DNA of 64,000 nt from JAUIIK01 sp963709995 (GCA_963709995.1 CAVPYN010000002.1:186001-250000), one strand, 5' to 3'; shown: positions 36,676 through 45,687, counted from the first letter of the stretch. Notes: generated by a model not told the origin, from the sequence alone. Made by a program: numbers and translations.

Positions 36676-37770
36676 ATGTCAACGAATCTCGTAGAAACGA
36701 TCATCGATACGGACATCCACCAGCGACTACCGCATGTTCGGGTCCTCTATCCTTATCTTTCGACGGCCAGACAACGGGATATCGACGCGTTCGGGCTGCG
36801 ACTTCCATCTCCCGGATACTTGAACGGTGGGGATCGCGGGTACCGGCACGATTCCTGGCCCGACGACGGGACGATGGTTGGGTCGGATCTCCAACTGATG
36901 CGTGAGCAACTGTTGGATGTCTACCCAATTGAGTACGGGATTCTACTCGGCCAGGAGATTCGAGGCATTTGCTCACTGCCCGATTTCGACTATGCCGCCG
37001 ACCTGGCGAGCGCCTATAACGACTGGATGATCGAACATTGGTTGGAGCAAGATGAACGCCTGAAAGGGCTGCTCATCGTCCCGGCCCAGTGGCCAGAAAG
37101 AGCCGCCCTGGAGATACGACGACTGGCGGACCACCCGGACATCATCGGGGTCCTGGTCGCGAATGGGGCTCGTGTACCGTACGGTCAGCGATTCTACGAC
37201 CCGATCTTCGAAGCATGTGCCAAGTTTAACTTCCCGTTCGTCATTCATACAGGTGGCGAAGGCACTGGAATCAATGGCACGCCAACCCCGGCCGGTCATC
37301 CGTCATACTATGTAGAACATCGTCAGGCGCGGCCGATGGGATACATGGCCCATCTGGCAAGCATGGTGTTCGAGGGCCTTTTCGAACGCTTTCCAGCCCT
37401 CAATGTCGTCCTCGTCGAAGGTGGATACACTTGGCTGCCCACCTATCTGTGGCGACTGGACGCTGACTGGAAAGGACTGCGAAGTCAGACCCCCTGGGTT
37501 CGGAAAGCGCCAAGCGAATACATACTCGAGCGCTGCAAGTTCACTTCACAGCCGATGGAGATGCCATCGCCCCAAGGACTCTTGATGACGGTGTTCGAGT
37601 GGGCTGACGCGGCGAATACATTGATGTTCGCGTCTGATTATCCCCACTGGGACTTCGATTCGCCTGAGCTTTCGCTCCCCAGGATGCCGGTCGAAATGGC
37701 ACGCAACGTCTTCAGCGAAACCGCCCGAAAGGTCTTCAACTTGCCGTCCAAGGTGCCAGCCGCAGTCTAG
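36676..37770 (+). CDS. Amidohydrolase-family (ACMSD/LigW-like) metal-dependent hydrolase or decarboxylase
   Basis: TIM-barrel metal enzyme. The N-terminal metal motif is D-x-H in IDTDIHQR. A barrel His lies in FPFVIHTGGEG, a further His in MAHLASMVFEG, and the catalytic Asp in FASDYPHWDFDSP. The layout (AHLASMVFEGLFERFP, then VLVEGGYTWLP) is that of the ACMSD/amidohydrolase-2 family, which decarboxylates or hydrolyses ring-cleavage products. It follows a Rieske protein, consistent with aromatic breakdown, but the substrate is not known. 364 aa, complete. Confidence 0.82.
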   Translation: MSTNLVETIIDTDIHQRLPHVRVLYPYLSTARQRDIDAFGLRLPSPGYLNGGDRGYRHDSWPDDGTMVGSDLQLMREQLLDVYPIEYGILLGQEIRGICSLPDFDYAADLASAYNDWMIEHWLEQDERLKGLLIVPAQWPERAALEIRRLADHPDIIGVLVANGARVPYGQRFYDPIFEACAKFNFPFVIHTGGEGTGINGTPTPAGHPSYYVEHRQARPMGYMAHLASMVFEGLFERFPALNVVLVEGGYTWLPTYLWRLDADWKGLRSQTPWVRKAPSEYILERCKFTSQPMEMPSPQGLLMTVFEWADAANTLMFASDYPHWDFDSPELSLPRMPVEMARNVFSETARKVFNLPSKVPAAV

Positions 37771-37790
37771 AACCACGAAAGAACATCACA

Positions 37791-39530
37791 GTGGCTTTCC
37801 CGTCCCCAACCACATATCGTCCTCCGATCGTTGGCTCACGGTACATGGCATCGACGGGTCACTATCTGGCCACGGCCGCCGCGGTGCGAATCCTTGAGGC
37901 AGGCGGCAACGCCACCGATTCCGGGGTAGCGGCCGGACTTTGCATCAACGTTCTCCAGCCGGATATGACCAGCATCGGCGGCGTCGCGCCGGTCATCGTT
38001 TTTGATGCCGCGGCCAAGCGCGTGTCGACCGTCAGCGGCCTGGGATCGTGGCCAGCTGCCGCCAATATCGAGTATTTTCTGAACGAGTGTAATGGTCGAA
38101 TTCCTCCGGGGCTCCGCCGCTGTGTCATTCCAGCCGCGATTGATTCATGGCTGACGTCGTTGGAGCGCTGGGGAACGATGACATTTCGCCAGGTGTCGGA
38201 GCCTGCGATCGAATTGGCCCGCGATGGATTTGCGGTATATCCATTTCTGCATGCCAGTCTTGTCGACGCGGTTGGTGAACTTTCAACCTGGCCCTCGTCC
38301 TCGAGCATCTTCCTGGACAACGTAGGCGCCCCGGCCACCAACTCCCGACTGATCCAGCTCGACCTGGCTCGCACACTTGAATCCCTGGGTGACATCGAGC
38401 GCGCGGGGCCGAACGATCGTTGTGCCGGAATTCGAGCGGCTCGCGACTACTTCTACAAGGGTGACATTGCCGAACGGATTTCCGCCTTCATGAACGAGCA
38501 CGACGGTTGGATGACTGCCGGGGATCTTGGTGCGTTCCAGGTAGAAGTGGACGACAGCCCGCCATTAGTGAGCTACCGGGGGCACGAAGTGTACGGGTGC
38601 GGAGCGTGGTGCCAGGGTCCGGTTGCGCTGGAGACCCTGTCGATACTCGAAGGCTACGATCTGGCGCAGTACGAGCCGAATAGCCCCGAATCACTCCATC
38701 TGATCCTGGAATCATTGAAGGCATCCTTCGCTGATCGAGAACGATATGTGGGTGATCCCAATTTCGTGGATGTTCCTGTAGATGGTCTCCTTGCACCCGG
38801 ATACGCTCAGCAATGGCGAGACCGAATCTCTCAGAACAAGGCATTTCCCGGCATGCCGCTCCCGGGAGATCCCTGGTTTCATATGGAGAGATCGAGCGCG
38901 AACACCATGTGGCGAGAGCCCCGAGCGTTTAGTGCGCCGGTCGAACCCGATACGAGTTTCGTATGTGTTGTCGACGAGGCAGGAAATGCGTTCGCCGCCA
39001 CTCCAAGCGACGGTTTCGGTGGGAGCCCTATTGTGCCTGGCCTGGGATTCGCGATTTCTGGAAGAGGCGTCCAGTCCTGGCTCGACGCGGACCATCCCTC
39101 GTCACTCGCGCCTGGGAAACGCCCGCGGTTGACACCGAATCCAGGGATGATTCTTCGAGACGGCAACCTGTTCGCGCCGTACGGAACGCCCGGCAACGAC
39201 ACCCAGCCACAAGCCATGGTGCAATTCGTCGTCAATCTGTTGGATCACCGCATGAACCCACAGGAGGCGGTCGAATCTCCTCGCGTCGCGACATACTCTT
39301 TCCCACGATCGTCCCATCCACATCCTTACACCCCGGGATTAGCGTACGCGGAATCGAGAATTTCTCGACCCGTGATCGAGGAATTGCGCCGGAGGGGCCA
39401 CGCCATACAGATGTGGCCAGATCTCGCGGCCCCGGCAGGATCTCTCTGTTCCATCGTCATCGACTCCGCAACGGGATTTCTGACCGGCGCGGCTGATCCT
39501 CGACGTCTTGCCTATGCGATAGGTTGGTAG
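37791..39530 (+). CDS. ggt: Gamma-glutamyltransferase family Ntn hydrolase
   Basis: Self-cleaving N-terminal-nucleophile enzyme of the GGT/cephalosporin-acylase family. Large-subunit motifs (AVRILEAGGNATDSGVAAGL, TSIGGVAPVIVFD) lead to the processing site in EPDTSFVCVVDEAGNA. There the nucleophile Thr is kept and the next residue is Ser. The C-terminal small subunit has PNPGMILRDG and GTPGNDTQPQAM. No signal peptide is visible, so a cytoplasmic acylase is possible. At 579 aa it is complete. GTG 37791 is the start. Substrate could be gamma-glutamyl or another amide. Confidence 0.86.
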   Translation: MAFPSPTTYRPPIVGSRYMASTGHYLATAAAVRILEAGGNATDSGVAAGLCINVLQPDMTSIGGVAPVIVFDAAAKRVSTVSGLGSWPAAANIEYFLNECNGRIPPGLRRCVIPAAIDSWLTSLERWGTMTFRQVSEPAIELARDGFAVYPFLHASLVDAVGELSTWPSSSSIFLDNVGAPATNSRLIQLDLARTLESLGDIERAGPNDRCAGIRAARDYFYKGDIAERISAFMNEHDGWMTAGDLGAFQVEVDDSPPLVSYRGHEVYGCGAWCQGPVALETLSILEGYDLAQYEPNSPESLHLILESLKASFADRERYVGDPNFVDVPVDGLLAPGYAQQWRDRISQNKAFPGMPLPGDPWFHMERSSANTMWREPRAFSAPVEPDTSFVCVVDEAGNAFAATPSDGFGGSPIVPGLGFAISGRGVQSWLDADHPSSLAPGKRPRLTPNPGMILRDGNLFAPYGTPGNDTQPQAMVQFVVNLLDHRMNPQEAVESPRVATYSFPRSSHPHPYTPGLAYAESRISRPVIEELRRRGHAIQMWPDLAAPAGSLCSIVIDSATGFLTGAADPRRLAYAIGW

Positions 39531-39900
39531 ACGCAATTGAAGGAGCTTCGTCTAACCTTCGATGAAGCAGCAGCCAGTTACCGTCGGGCACACGGCCGGG
39601 ATATCCGCAAGAGCTATTCGACAATCTCGAGCAGATGGCAAGACTAAGACTAGGCGATGCAGCCACTGTGTTCATCGCTTTCTCGAGCACCAACCTGATC
39701 AACAGGCTTCGGCAGCGGTCGGCCAAACGATCTGGCCAATCCGACTGAAGTTGGTGAAAGCGCGGCGAGCTTATACGTGAACTGACACGCACGCGATCGT
39801 GTTTCGCACATGCTGTATGCAAAACGTATTGATAGTTGGAACTCGTCCATAACGAACTTACATGGGTTCATGTCACAAGATCCGGGGACTGGGGCTTTGA
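39531..39900. other. Gene-free stretch between ggt and marR
   Basis: 370 nt with no gene I can support. Short open runs exist in two plus-strand frames (translating as KELRLTFDEAAASYRRAHG and ARLRLGDAATVFIAFSS) and look faintly coding-like. They are broken by stops and could be a decayed gene. A weak TAGACG/CGTCTA inverted repeat sits at the start (39528-39554). Confidence 0.4.
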
Positions 39901-40401
39901 CTATCGACGAATGAGCAGTTTCTCCAGCGCGGCGTCTTCGGGCCGGAGCGGAGACGGTCGAGGTGCCTGCTCAGCTGCCGACAGAACCGCCTCCAGGAGG
40001 CGCCTGAATTGCTGGAGATCGTCATCCTCAAGATCCCCGAGGAGAGACACGACATAATCAATAGCGGCGGTCGAGATCGCTCTCGTGGCGGCGGTGCCCA
40101 GTTCAGTCAAATGCAGTTGCAGCCGGCGCCGATCCCGGTCATCTGGAACCCGATCCACCAGGCCTCTCTCAACGAGCTTGTCGACCTGCTGGCTAGCAGC
40201 CGACGGGCTAATTCTCAGTTCTGCCGCAAGTCCACGGAGATCGATGCCCGGGTTAGCTCGTACTCGGAAGAGGATCCGAAGCTGCGGCTGCGCGATTCCG
40301 AGATGATCCCAGACCTGCAGGCGAATAGGATCCAGCACTCTCGTCGAGCGGCTGAACAGGGTTGCTACATCGGCCAATAGGTTGTTGCGCTCGTCGTCCA
40401 T
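39901..40401 (-). CDS. MarR-family transcriptional regulator
   Basis: Winged-helix dimer that usually binds an aromatic ligand and represses its neighbours. The HTH region is NPGIDLRGLAAELRISPSAA, recognition helix SQQVDKLVERGLVDR, then the wing with DRRRLQLHLTELG. The flanking helices form the dimer interface. 166 aa, ATG 40401. TACAAT lies about 35 nt upstream on the minus strand as a likely -10. The convergent ggt and upstream sensor genes are both candidate targets. Confidence 0.92.
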   Translation of the reverse strand: MDDERNNLLADVATLFSRSTRVLDPIRLQVWDHLGIAQPQLRILFRVRANPGIDLRGLAAELRISPSAASQQVDKLVERGLVDRVPDDRDRRRLQLHLTELGTAATRAISTAAIDYVVSLLGDLEDDDLQQFRRLLEAVLSAAEQAPRPSPLRPEDAALEKLLIRR

Positions 40402-40639
40402 GGTCCCATTCTACCCGCCGGCACGGGAATTGGGGCCATTGTAAATTGTGAAGCGCTTCTTTATCGACTGGACCACGTTCTGGGGAGATCATGCTCGATT
40501 CCAGCGCGAACCATCAATCGAAATGCCGTCGAATCGGAGCGAAAGCCCAATAGATAGATGGTGCGGCGTCAACCGTACATGCTGTCTACCAACCTCGTCT
40601 ACGGGGAGGAACTCTCGGATCCTGTTCCAGGAGCAGCGA

Positions 40640-42385
40640 TCAGGCGGCATTGCTTACTTGCCCGAATTCCTCAGCATAGTCCGGAGGCTCCACAGTGCTC
40701 AAAATAACCTCAAGTAAGTCCATTTGGCGGACTGGTTTCGCCAGGTAGCCATCGTATCCCGCCGACAGCGCGCCGAGCATTGCCGCTTCGCTTTTTTCAC
40801 CGACGAGCACAACCGGGGCATCTCCCCGGAACAGTTCCGTAACGAACGACTCGAGATGCGGTGTGTCAACGTCGGCGATCACAAATCGGTAAGGATTTGA
40901 AAGATCCTCGGCGATTCGGAGCGCCTCGACCAGCTTGGATTCGTCCGATACCACATAACCAATGATCCCACACGTAGCCAACGATGCCTGTAGACCATCG
41001 TCCGAATGGTCAGGGTCCTGAATTATCAGTGTTCTGAGTCCTCGGACCCAGGACGTATTTGACGCCTGTTCGTCAGCAATCTCAAAGGACGTTGCGTATC
41101 GAAGCACTGTTGCTGCGTCGGTTACGGCCAACGTCAGTTTCAGGTCTCCAATATCCGGGAGTTTTGACATTCTGAACATGTCATCCAAAGATCCGTTAGG
41201 GTCGACATCGCTGAGATCGCCTTCCAGACATCCGCGGATAAGTTCTACGGACTGCTCATCGAGGGGCGGCGATGGGATTTCAACCTCAAATCTCACGCGG
41301 ATAGATCGTCCCTCACTTGCCTCCTGATGGGCCGCTACAGTGAGAACTCGGTTTCGTGATACGAGCAGAGCGATTTCCGTCATTCTTTCAATGGCCGTCC
41401 TGGCCGTGTGAGCATCGCCAACCAGCCAAACCGGGAGGCTTGCTTGTACGTGGACGTTGAGGTGAGCTCCTTGACCGGTCGCGCTACCAACGACGATCTC
41501 GTCCAGCAGCGTCGGAATACTGAACCTTTCGACTTTGCTGGAGTCGTCTTCAGTCAAAGCGAGCGACATTAGATCTTCAGGACTTGTGCCGAGTGCTTCT
41601 GTAAGTTCATCGGCGGACGAGCGGATCTTTTCAATCCGAATCTTCGCGCTAGCTGGAACATCCGCCTGCGCAATCGCGGCGACCTCGTTAGTGATCGTCC
41701 GCAGGCCGGGTCGCAATCTGGAAACGATCCTGGCGATTTCGTCATCCTTGCGTTGCCGGGCCAATTCGATCGCGGCAAGGCTCGCGACTACCTGATCGAG
41801 CTGGGCTTCGAGTTCCGAAATCCTTACAGCAGATGACCAGACTTCCTCTTCCAATCCCCGAACGCTGGATGACTCAGAAGCTTCGGGAGCGTGGGCCACT
41901 GTTTCGGGAAGTCTGGCCCCTGCGACAAGTAATCCACCTGGTATGTCGCTATCTTCTCGCGAGAGCGTCACCAACCAGTTAGAGCGGTCGCCCTCGCTAG
42001 GTGACCTGACAACTACGGCCTCAAGTGTCTCTCTTGCCGTTGACGCGTCCAGGCTCGCTTCGAATGTGGATGCTAATTCGTCCGGAATGATGGATCTGAG
42101 GTGCCGGCCGACGAGATCCTCAGGTTTACAACCGAGAAACTCTCCGGTGGCAAACTCGACGGTCCCGTCTGAGCCGATCTTCAGCAGTGCTACTGGTAAT
42201 GAGCTGAGAAGGGCATCGAGTTCGTTCGGCCTGGCTGTCTGCCTTCTTGGCTGCGGGACAACATCAAGATCTTCCGCGGCCTGGAAGCCGAGCTCGAACG
42301 TGTCGTCATCGTATCGAGCCAGTTCAGCCAGATACGCTGTACCTCCCGCCGTGAACTCGAAGACTTCCGAAATCATCAGCGTCAA
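40640..42385 (-). CDS. C-terminal part of a split hybrid sensor: PAS, pseudo-kinase and receiver domains
   Basis: Signalling protein of 581 aa from TTG 42385. A PAS domain is at about 55-160 (DALLSSLPVALLKIGSDGTVEFATGEFLG). A coiled coil follows at about 175-225. A histidine-kinase-like region has the phospho-acceptor His replaced (VSRLRPGLRTI where SHELRTPL is expected) and a poor ATP-binding N box. The C-terminal receiver domain keeps the Asp in FVIADVDTPHL and the Lys in YLAKPV. It overlaps the upstream membrane-sensor gene by 62 nt. A 13-bp duplication there breaks what would otherwise be one continuous frame, so it is probably the second half of one protein. Confidence 0.8.
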   Translation of the reverse strand: MTLMISEVFEFTAGGTAYLAELARYDDDTFELGFQAAEDLDVVPQPRRQTARPNELDALLSSLPVALLKIGSDGTVEFATGEFLGCKPEDLVGRHLRSIIPDELASTFEASLDASTARETLEAVVVRSPSEGDRSNWLVTLSREDSDIPGGLLVAGARLPETVAHAPEASESSSVRGLEEEVWSSAVRISELEAQLDQVVASLAAIELARQRKDDEIARIVSRLRPGLRTITNEVAAIAQADVPASAKIRIEKIRSSADELTEALGTSPEDLMSLALTEDDSSKVERFSIPTLLDEIVVGSATGQGAHLNVHVQASLPVWLVGDAHTARTAIERMTEIALLVSRNRVLTVAAHQEASEGRSIRVRFEVEIPSPPLDEQSVELIRGCLEGDLSDVDPNGSLDDMFRMSKLPDIGDLKLTLAVTDAATVLRYATSFEIADEQASNTSWVRGLRTLIIQDPDHSDDGLQASLATCGIIGYVVSDESKLVEALRIAEDLSNPYRFVIADVDTPHLESFVTELFRGDAPVVLVGEKSEAAMLGALSAGYDGYLAKPVRQMDLLEVILSTVEPPDYAEEFGQVSNAA

Positions 42386-43328
42386 GGCGCAGCGTCAAGG
42401 CTTCAACATACTCGACAACTGGAGTTGAGAGGATGTCACCCAAAGAATCAGGACGCCCGATTGACACACCATCCGACTCACCAAATTCGGATTCGATGTG
42501 AAATCCCACCACACCGAGATCACGATCGAAACGCAGCCAGGTCGCCGGAAGTCTTCCGTGCTGTTTCGAGTCAGAGTCACCCTCCTGCGGTGCTTGAGCC
42601 AGAAGTCGATCGGATAGCCCACCAATCGTTCGCAATTCATCGCTTCCGAATTCGAAAGGTGCGCTTGCACCGCTTGCCGTCGATAATCGTTGAATCAGCG
42701 TGCGAGCGGGCCTGCTAACCGTCGCTCCCAACACAAAGAAACAGACGCCAAGCACCAGTGCGAGAACCACGACCATCAGCATAACCGCTTCGGGCCAACC
42801 TGCCGCTTCACGCGAACTTATCGCCTCCCTATCAAATCTCAACACCAAGAGAACAGATCCAGCAGCTTCAGTGTCGAGAGTCAGGACCCTCGTATCGTTA
42901 GGAATTGACCCGGCGGCGTTGGTCTGAGGCTCGAGTGATGCTTGAACGATCTCCCGAACCGCTGGATCGCGAATTGCCTGCGCGGGCAGGGGAGCGCCGC
43001 CGTCGCTGCTCCCCAAAACCTCACCGTCCACTTTTCGCACCAACGTGACGGAACGAATGTCGGCGCTCGCCCCAACCGCCACCACCGCATCTTGCAGCGC
43101 TTCACTGGCTGAGACCGCAGCGAGTCCGGCCGAAATCGCGCTTGATTCCCGGTCAAGTGCCTGGCTAGTTCGTCGATCAGCCGCGACCGACAGTAGCTGA
43201 GCGGAAATGAGGATCGCTAGCACACTGGTCGTGATCAGCAGTGCCATTACTCTTGGCCGGATGCGGAAACGAGGTCCAACTTGAAGCGCGTTCCAGCGCA
43301 TCGAACGGATCTGATCCACGACCACCAC
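42324..43328 (-). CDS. N-terminal membrane-sensor half of the split hybrid sensor
   Basis: 334-aa membrane protein. Helix 1 is at about residues 28-50 (VMALLITTSVLAILISAQLL). An extracytoplasmic sensor region of about 130 residues follows. Helix 2 is at about 181-203 (VMLMVVVLALVLGVCFFVLG), then a HAMP-like linker (RPARTLIQRLSTASG) and the start of a PAS-like fold that ends abruptly. In frame after deleting 13 bp it would read VEYVEALTLMISEVFEFTAGG straight into the downstream gene. The start codon region is uncertain (MRW at residue 10 is possible). Confidence 0.75.
   Translation of the reverse strand: MVVVDQIRSMRWNALQVGPRFRIRPRVMALLITTSVLAILISAQLLSVAADRRTSQALDRESSAISAGLAAVSASEALQDAVVAVGASADIRSVTLVRKVDGEVLGSSDGGAPLPAQAIRDPAVREIVQASLEPQTNAAGSIPNDTRVLTLDTEAAGSVLLVLRFDREAISSREAAGWPEAVMLMVVVLALVLGVCFFVLGATVSRPARTLIQRLSTASGASAPFEFGSDELRTIGGLSDRLLAQAPQEGDSDSKQHGRLPATWLRFDRDLGVVGFHIESEFGESDGVSIGRPDSLGDILSTPVVEYVEALTLRLDADDFGSLRVHGGRYSVSG
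42377..42401. repeat. 13-bp-period tandem duplication at the sensor frame break
   Basis: The 12-mer cagcgtcaaggc occurs at 42377-42388 and again at 42390-42401, a 13-bp period with one base between. Removing one unit fuses the two sensor frames without other change. It may be a slippage hotspot. Confidence 0.9.
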
Positions 43329-43481
43329 CCATCATCCGGACAGCAAGGCGCCCCGATCGAAGATCGGGAGCAACAGGCAACGTCACCTAATGATGTACCG
43401 CCTTGCTTCGGATATCCTTGGTACCGCAGGGCCAAATTCGCCGGACGGACGCCGGACCTGCTTCAGTTGATGACGAAAGTA

Positions 43482-44159
43482 CTAAGAATGCTCGGCGAGC
43501 CAGTCGTCCAGCCGTGGCACTCTTGGGTCAACTTGACGCATGTCGTAATAGGGTATGGCGGGCCGGTAAATGTCAAACATTCTCCGGAGTTCAGCTTCCG
43601 GCGAATCGTGGAGGTCGACGCGGAGATCAACTCTTGAAAACGATTTCCGGTCATAAACGAGGAGAGCGGCCGAACGTTGGCCATTTGGTTGACCGCCCGC
43701 ATCACGACCGGCTTCTACAGCCAGCATCAGTCGCGCTTCCAGATCGTCGTCGGGATCTGCTAGGAAGGCTTGCTCCATAGCGTCGATGACTTGCTCACCT
43801 GCAATAGCATTGCCGAGAACCACATAGCCGTCACCGGTCCGGTGTCCAGCCCAGTCGTTGTTTTCCGCCCCGGTGCGAGCGGCTGCAAAGCCATCGTCGT
43901 CAACGACCGCAAGCTGCCTGTATTCGGCGTACGGGTCCGAGACGACAAGTTGCTCGATCACTCCGGGGGCTTTGTAACCCAGGTCGAGAAGTCGGAGCGC
44001 CGTTGGTCCCAACCGTTCGTCCGCGATAGCCATGATCGCCACCGCGCCGCTGCGCTCGCGTATAAACGGAACACGCACGCCAACGCAGAAGGCGTTTGTT
44101 GCAGTTCCGATACCGAGCATGCCAGTTCGCTTGCATTGAGCTACGATCGTGAATGTCAT
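43482..44159 (-). CDS. DUF1028 Ntn-hydrolase-like protein
   Basis: Member of the DUF1028 family, predicted Ntn hydrolases of unknown substrate. The N-terminus MTFTIVAQCKRTGMLGIGTATN and the segments ERLGPTALRLLDLGY and GRDAGGQPNGQRSAALLVYD are typical of the family. I start at ATG 44159 because GGAGG lies 7 nt upstream. ATG 44171 is just above it. About 225 aa. It is transcribed toward the split sensor with a 153-nt gap. DUF1028 genes often sit beside peptidase or amidohydrolase genes. Confidence 0.85.
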   Translation of the reverse strand: MTFTIVAQCKRTGMLGIGTATNAFCVGVRVPFIRERSGAVAIMAIADERLGPTALRLLDLGYKAPGVIEQLVVSDPYAEYRQLAVVDDDGFAAARTGAENNDWAGHRTGDGYVVLGNAIAGEQVIDAMEQAFLADPDDDLEARLMLAVEAGRDAGGQPNGQRSAALLVYDRKSFSRVDLRVDLHDSPEAELRRMFDIYRPAIPYYDMRQVDPRVPRLDDWLAEHS

Positions 44160-44248
44160 CGGTTCCTCCATGAGTGGACTATCGACACAAGGAAGATGCT
44201 AGCATTCCACAATTCGTCGTGAGTTGACATAACTGCAGAACGTCGAAA

Positions 44249-45295
44249 TCACTGACCGTCCAGTTCCCAGGCGTCGCCCCAGCGTGCCTCCCGTGCTTTA
44301 CGGTACCTCTCCGCATCGCTCCTGCGAGAATAGGAATCTCTGATCCTCCCTGATTTCGAGCAGAGGTCCAGGAAGACCTGGTATCTTCGATATTGAGGAT
44401 GCCGGATTATTCGACTCGATGGCTGTGCCACAGCCTCACGACGCATCGCGACATAGGAAAACTTCTCGTCCTCGTGCGACAGGTCGCCGGTTTTCGCGAA
44501 CCGAATTGCACGTGAGCGGTTGAGTCGTGCCGCGAAATGGCACCAATCCTGACCTGCCATCGGGCACGTCCTGTTGTGTGGACAGGGAGCAATAACGTGT
44601 GATCCGGCTTCGATCAGCGCCTTGCGAATTTCCCGGATCGTTTCAAATCCGGACGGCGTGCCTGGCTCTATGAGGATGAGTACTCCAGCAGTCAGTGTCC
44701 AGAGGCGCTCCACGAATCTTGGCCGAGCGCTACTTGGGATTTCGTTGAGTACGTATCCCGCGACCACCAAATCAAAACGTTGCCCGGCCGGCAAGCTATC
44801 AACGGGGCCCTGCACCCAGCTTGCTTCGAGCATTGCCTGACTGCGGCTGAATCTGGCAAGCCGCTCGCCAGCTGCGATCATCCGCCCGTTGCGATCCAGC
44901 AGCGTGAGACTTTGGATATCTGGCCACGCGTCTAACGCCGCCCAGCTTGTCGCTCCGGCGCCTGCGCCGACATCAAGCAATGTGCGAGGCGTCCAACCAT
45001 CTAGCACTTGGGCAACCGCCGACATCGCCGCGTACGCTGCCGTATATGTTGCCGGCATGCGAACTGCAATGTATGCGGTGACGTCCTCATCATCGCCCAC
45101 GAATCCGAACGAACGTTGCTGGCTTGGTGTTCGGTATCGGAGCGAAAGGCGCTCTGCGGCGGCTCGCACAGCACGCAGGTCGGAACCCTTGAGCTCGTGG
45201 TCGATAGCCGCGGCTAGCTCAACCGGGAGTTCCACAGGTTCAAGATGCCGCTTCCGGCGCCGCGAGCCAGGAACAGAACTCCTGTCGCCTGCCAC
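44249..45295 (-). CDS. Rsm22/METTL17-like rRNA methyltransferase-family protein
   Basis: SAM-fold protein of the small-ribosomal-subunit Rsm22 family. It has LLDVGAGAGATSWAALDAWP (motif I), DLVVAGYVLNEIPSSARPRF and a Cys cluster CPHNRTCPMAGQDWCHF. In mitochondrial homologues that cluster holds an Fe-S cluster. The C-terminus is basic. It probably acts in 30S assembly; catalysis is unproven in the family. 348 aa, GTG start. A 9-bp inverted repeat lies about 90 nt upstream. Confidence 0.85.
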   Translation of the reverse strand: MAGDRSSVPGSRRRKRHLEPVELPVELAAAIDHELKGSDLRAVRAAAERLSLRYRTPSQQRSFGFVGDDEDVTAYIAVRMPATYTAAYAAMSAVAQVLDGWTPRTLLDVGAGAGATSWAALDAWPDIQSLTLLDRNGRMIAAGERLARFSRSQAMLEASWVQGPVDSLPAGQRFDLVVAGYVLNEIPSSARPRFVERLWTLTAGVLILIEPGTPSGFETIREIRKALIEAGSHVIAPCPHNRTCPMAGQDWCHFAARLNRSRAIRFAKTGDLSHEDEKFSYVAMRREAVAQPSSRIIRHPQYRRYQVFLDLCSKSGRIRDSYSRRSDAERYRKAREARWGDAWELDGQ

Positions 45296-45382
45296 TGAAA
45301 CCGTCCATTGGGGCCCGTCGGGTGTATCGGACCATTCCAGGCAAAATCATCCGTTAATCTGTGCTCATCGAGTTGTCGTAAT

Positions 45383-45406
45383 GCGGATAACGAAGCTTAT
45401 CCGCAA
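45383..45406. repeat. Perfect 9-bp inverted repeat upstream of the Rsm22-like gene
   Basis: TGCGGATAA / TTATCCGCA with a 6-nt spacer. It lies in a gene-free stretch 88 nt upstream of the start at 45295. It could be an operator or leader hairpin. Confidence 0.5.
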
Positions 45407-45486
45407 ACCATCCTGCGCGAGCCCATGAGCCTACTGTGGACTACTACCGGGGGCTTCAAGTATCGGACCATCGCTTCAAACCTTTC
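45407..45486. other. Gene-free part of the 45.3-45.8 kb spacer
   Basis: The 478-nt stretch 45296-45773 has no intact gene. It holds the inverted repeat at 45383-45406 and a decayed coding fragment at 45487-45687. I see nothing else in it. Confidence 0.5.
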
Positions 45487-45687
45487 TTAAGACCATGGAT
45501 GGATAGATATCTGCAGCTGGTTGAAGCCGGCATCACGAAAGGCGTTGAGCGCTGTGACAATCTCATCCGTGGAGACCGTCACCACCTCGGTGAATTCGGT
45601 GGACATGCCGTGTTGAGTTCCACTTGCTAGCGGCGCTAGTATCATCGATACCGGACCGCAGTATCTGTGCGACGCTTTCGGCGTGCC
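45487..45687 (-). pseudogene. Decayed C-terminal fragment, LLM-oxidoreductase-like
   Basis: The minus strand reads 66 codons between a TGA and a TAA. The segment VTVSTDEIVTALNAFRDAGF and then NQLQISIHP resembles the C-terminal end of luciferase-like flavin monooxygenases (TPDEIV, then FRDAGF, then a final beta strand). ATG 45645 could start a 52-aa peptide, but no N-terminal barrel is present. It is probably the remnant of a second LLM gene; an intact one lies at 47683-48585. Confidence 0.5.

Noticed and set aside
38963..39496. Long Arg-rich plus-strand frame inside ggt
   Set aside because: Shadow frame of ggt, whose Ntn-hydrolase motifs are unambiguous.
39562..39780. 72-codon frame between ggt and marR
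   Set aside because: No ribosome-binding site and no plausible fold; kept only as a possible decayed region.
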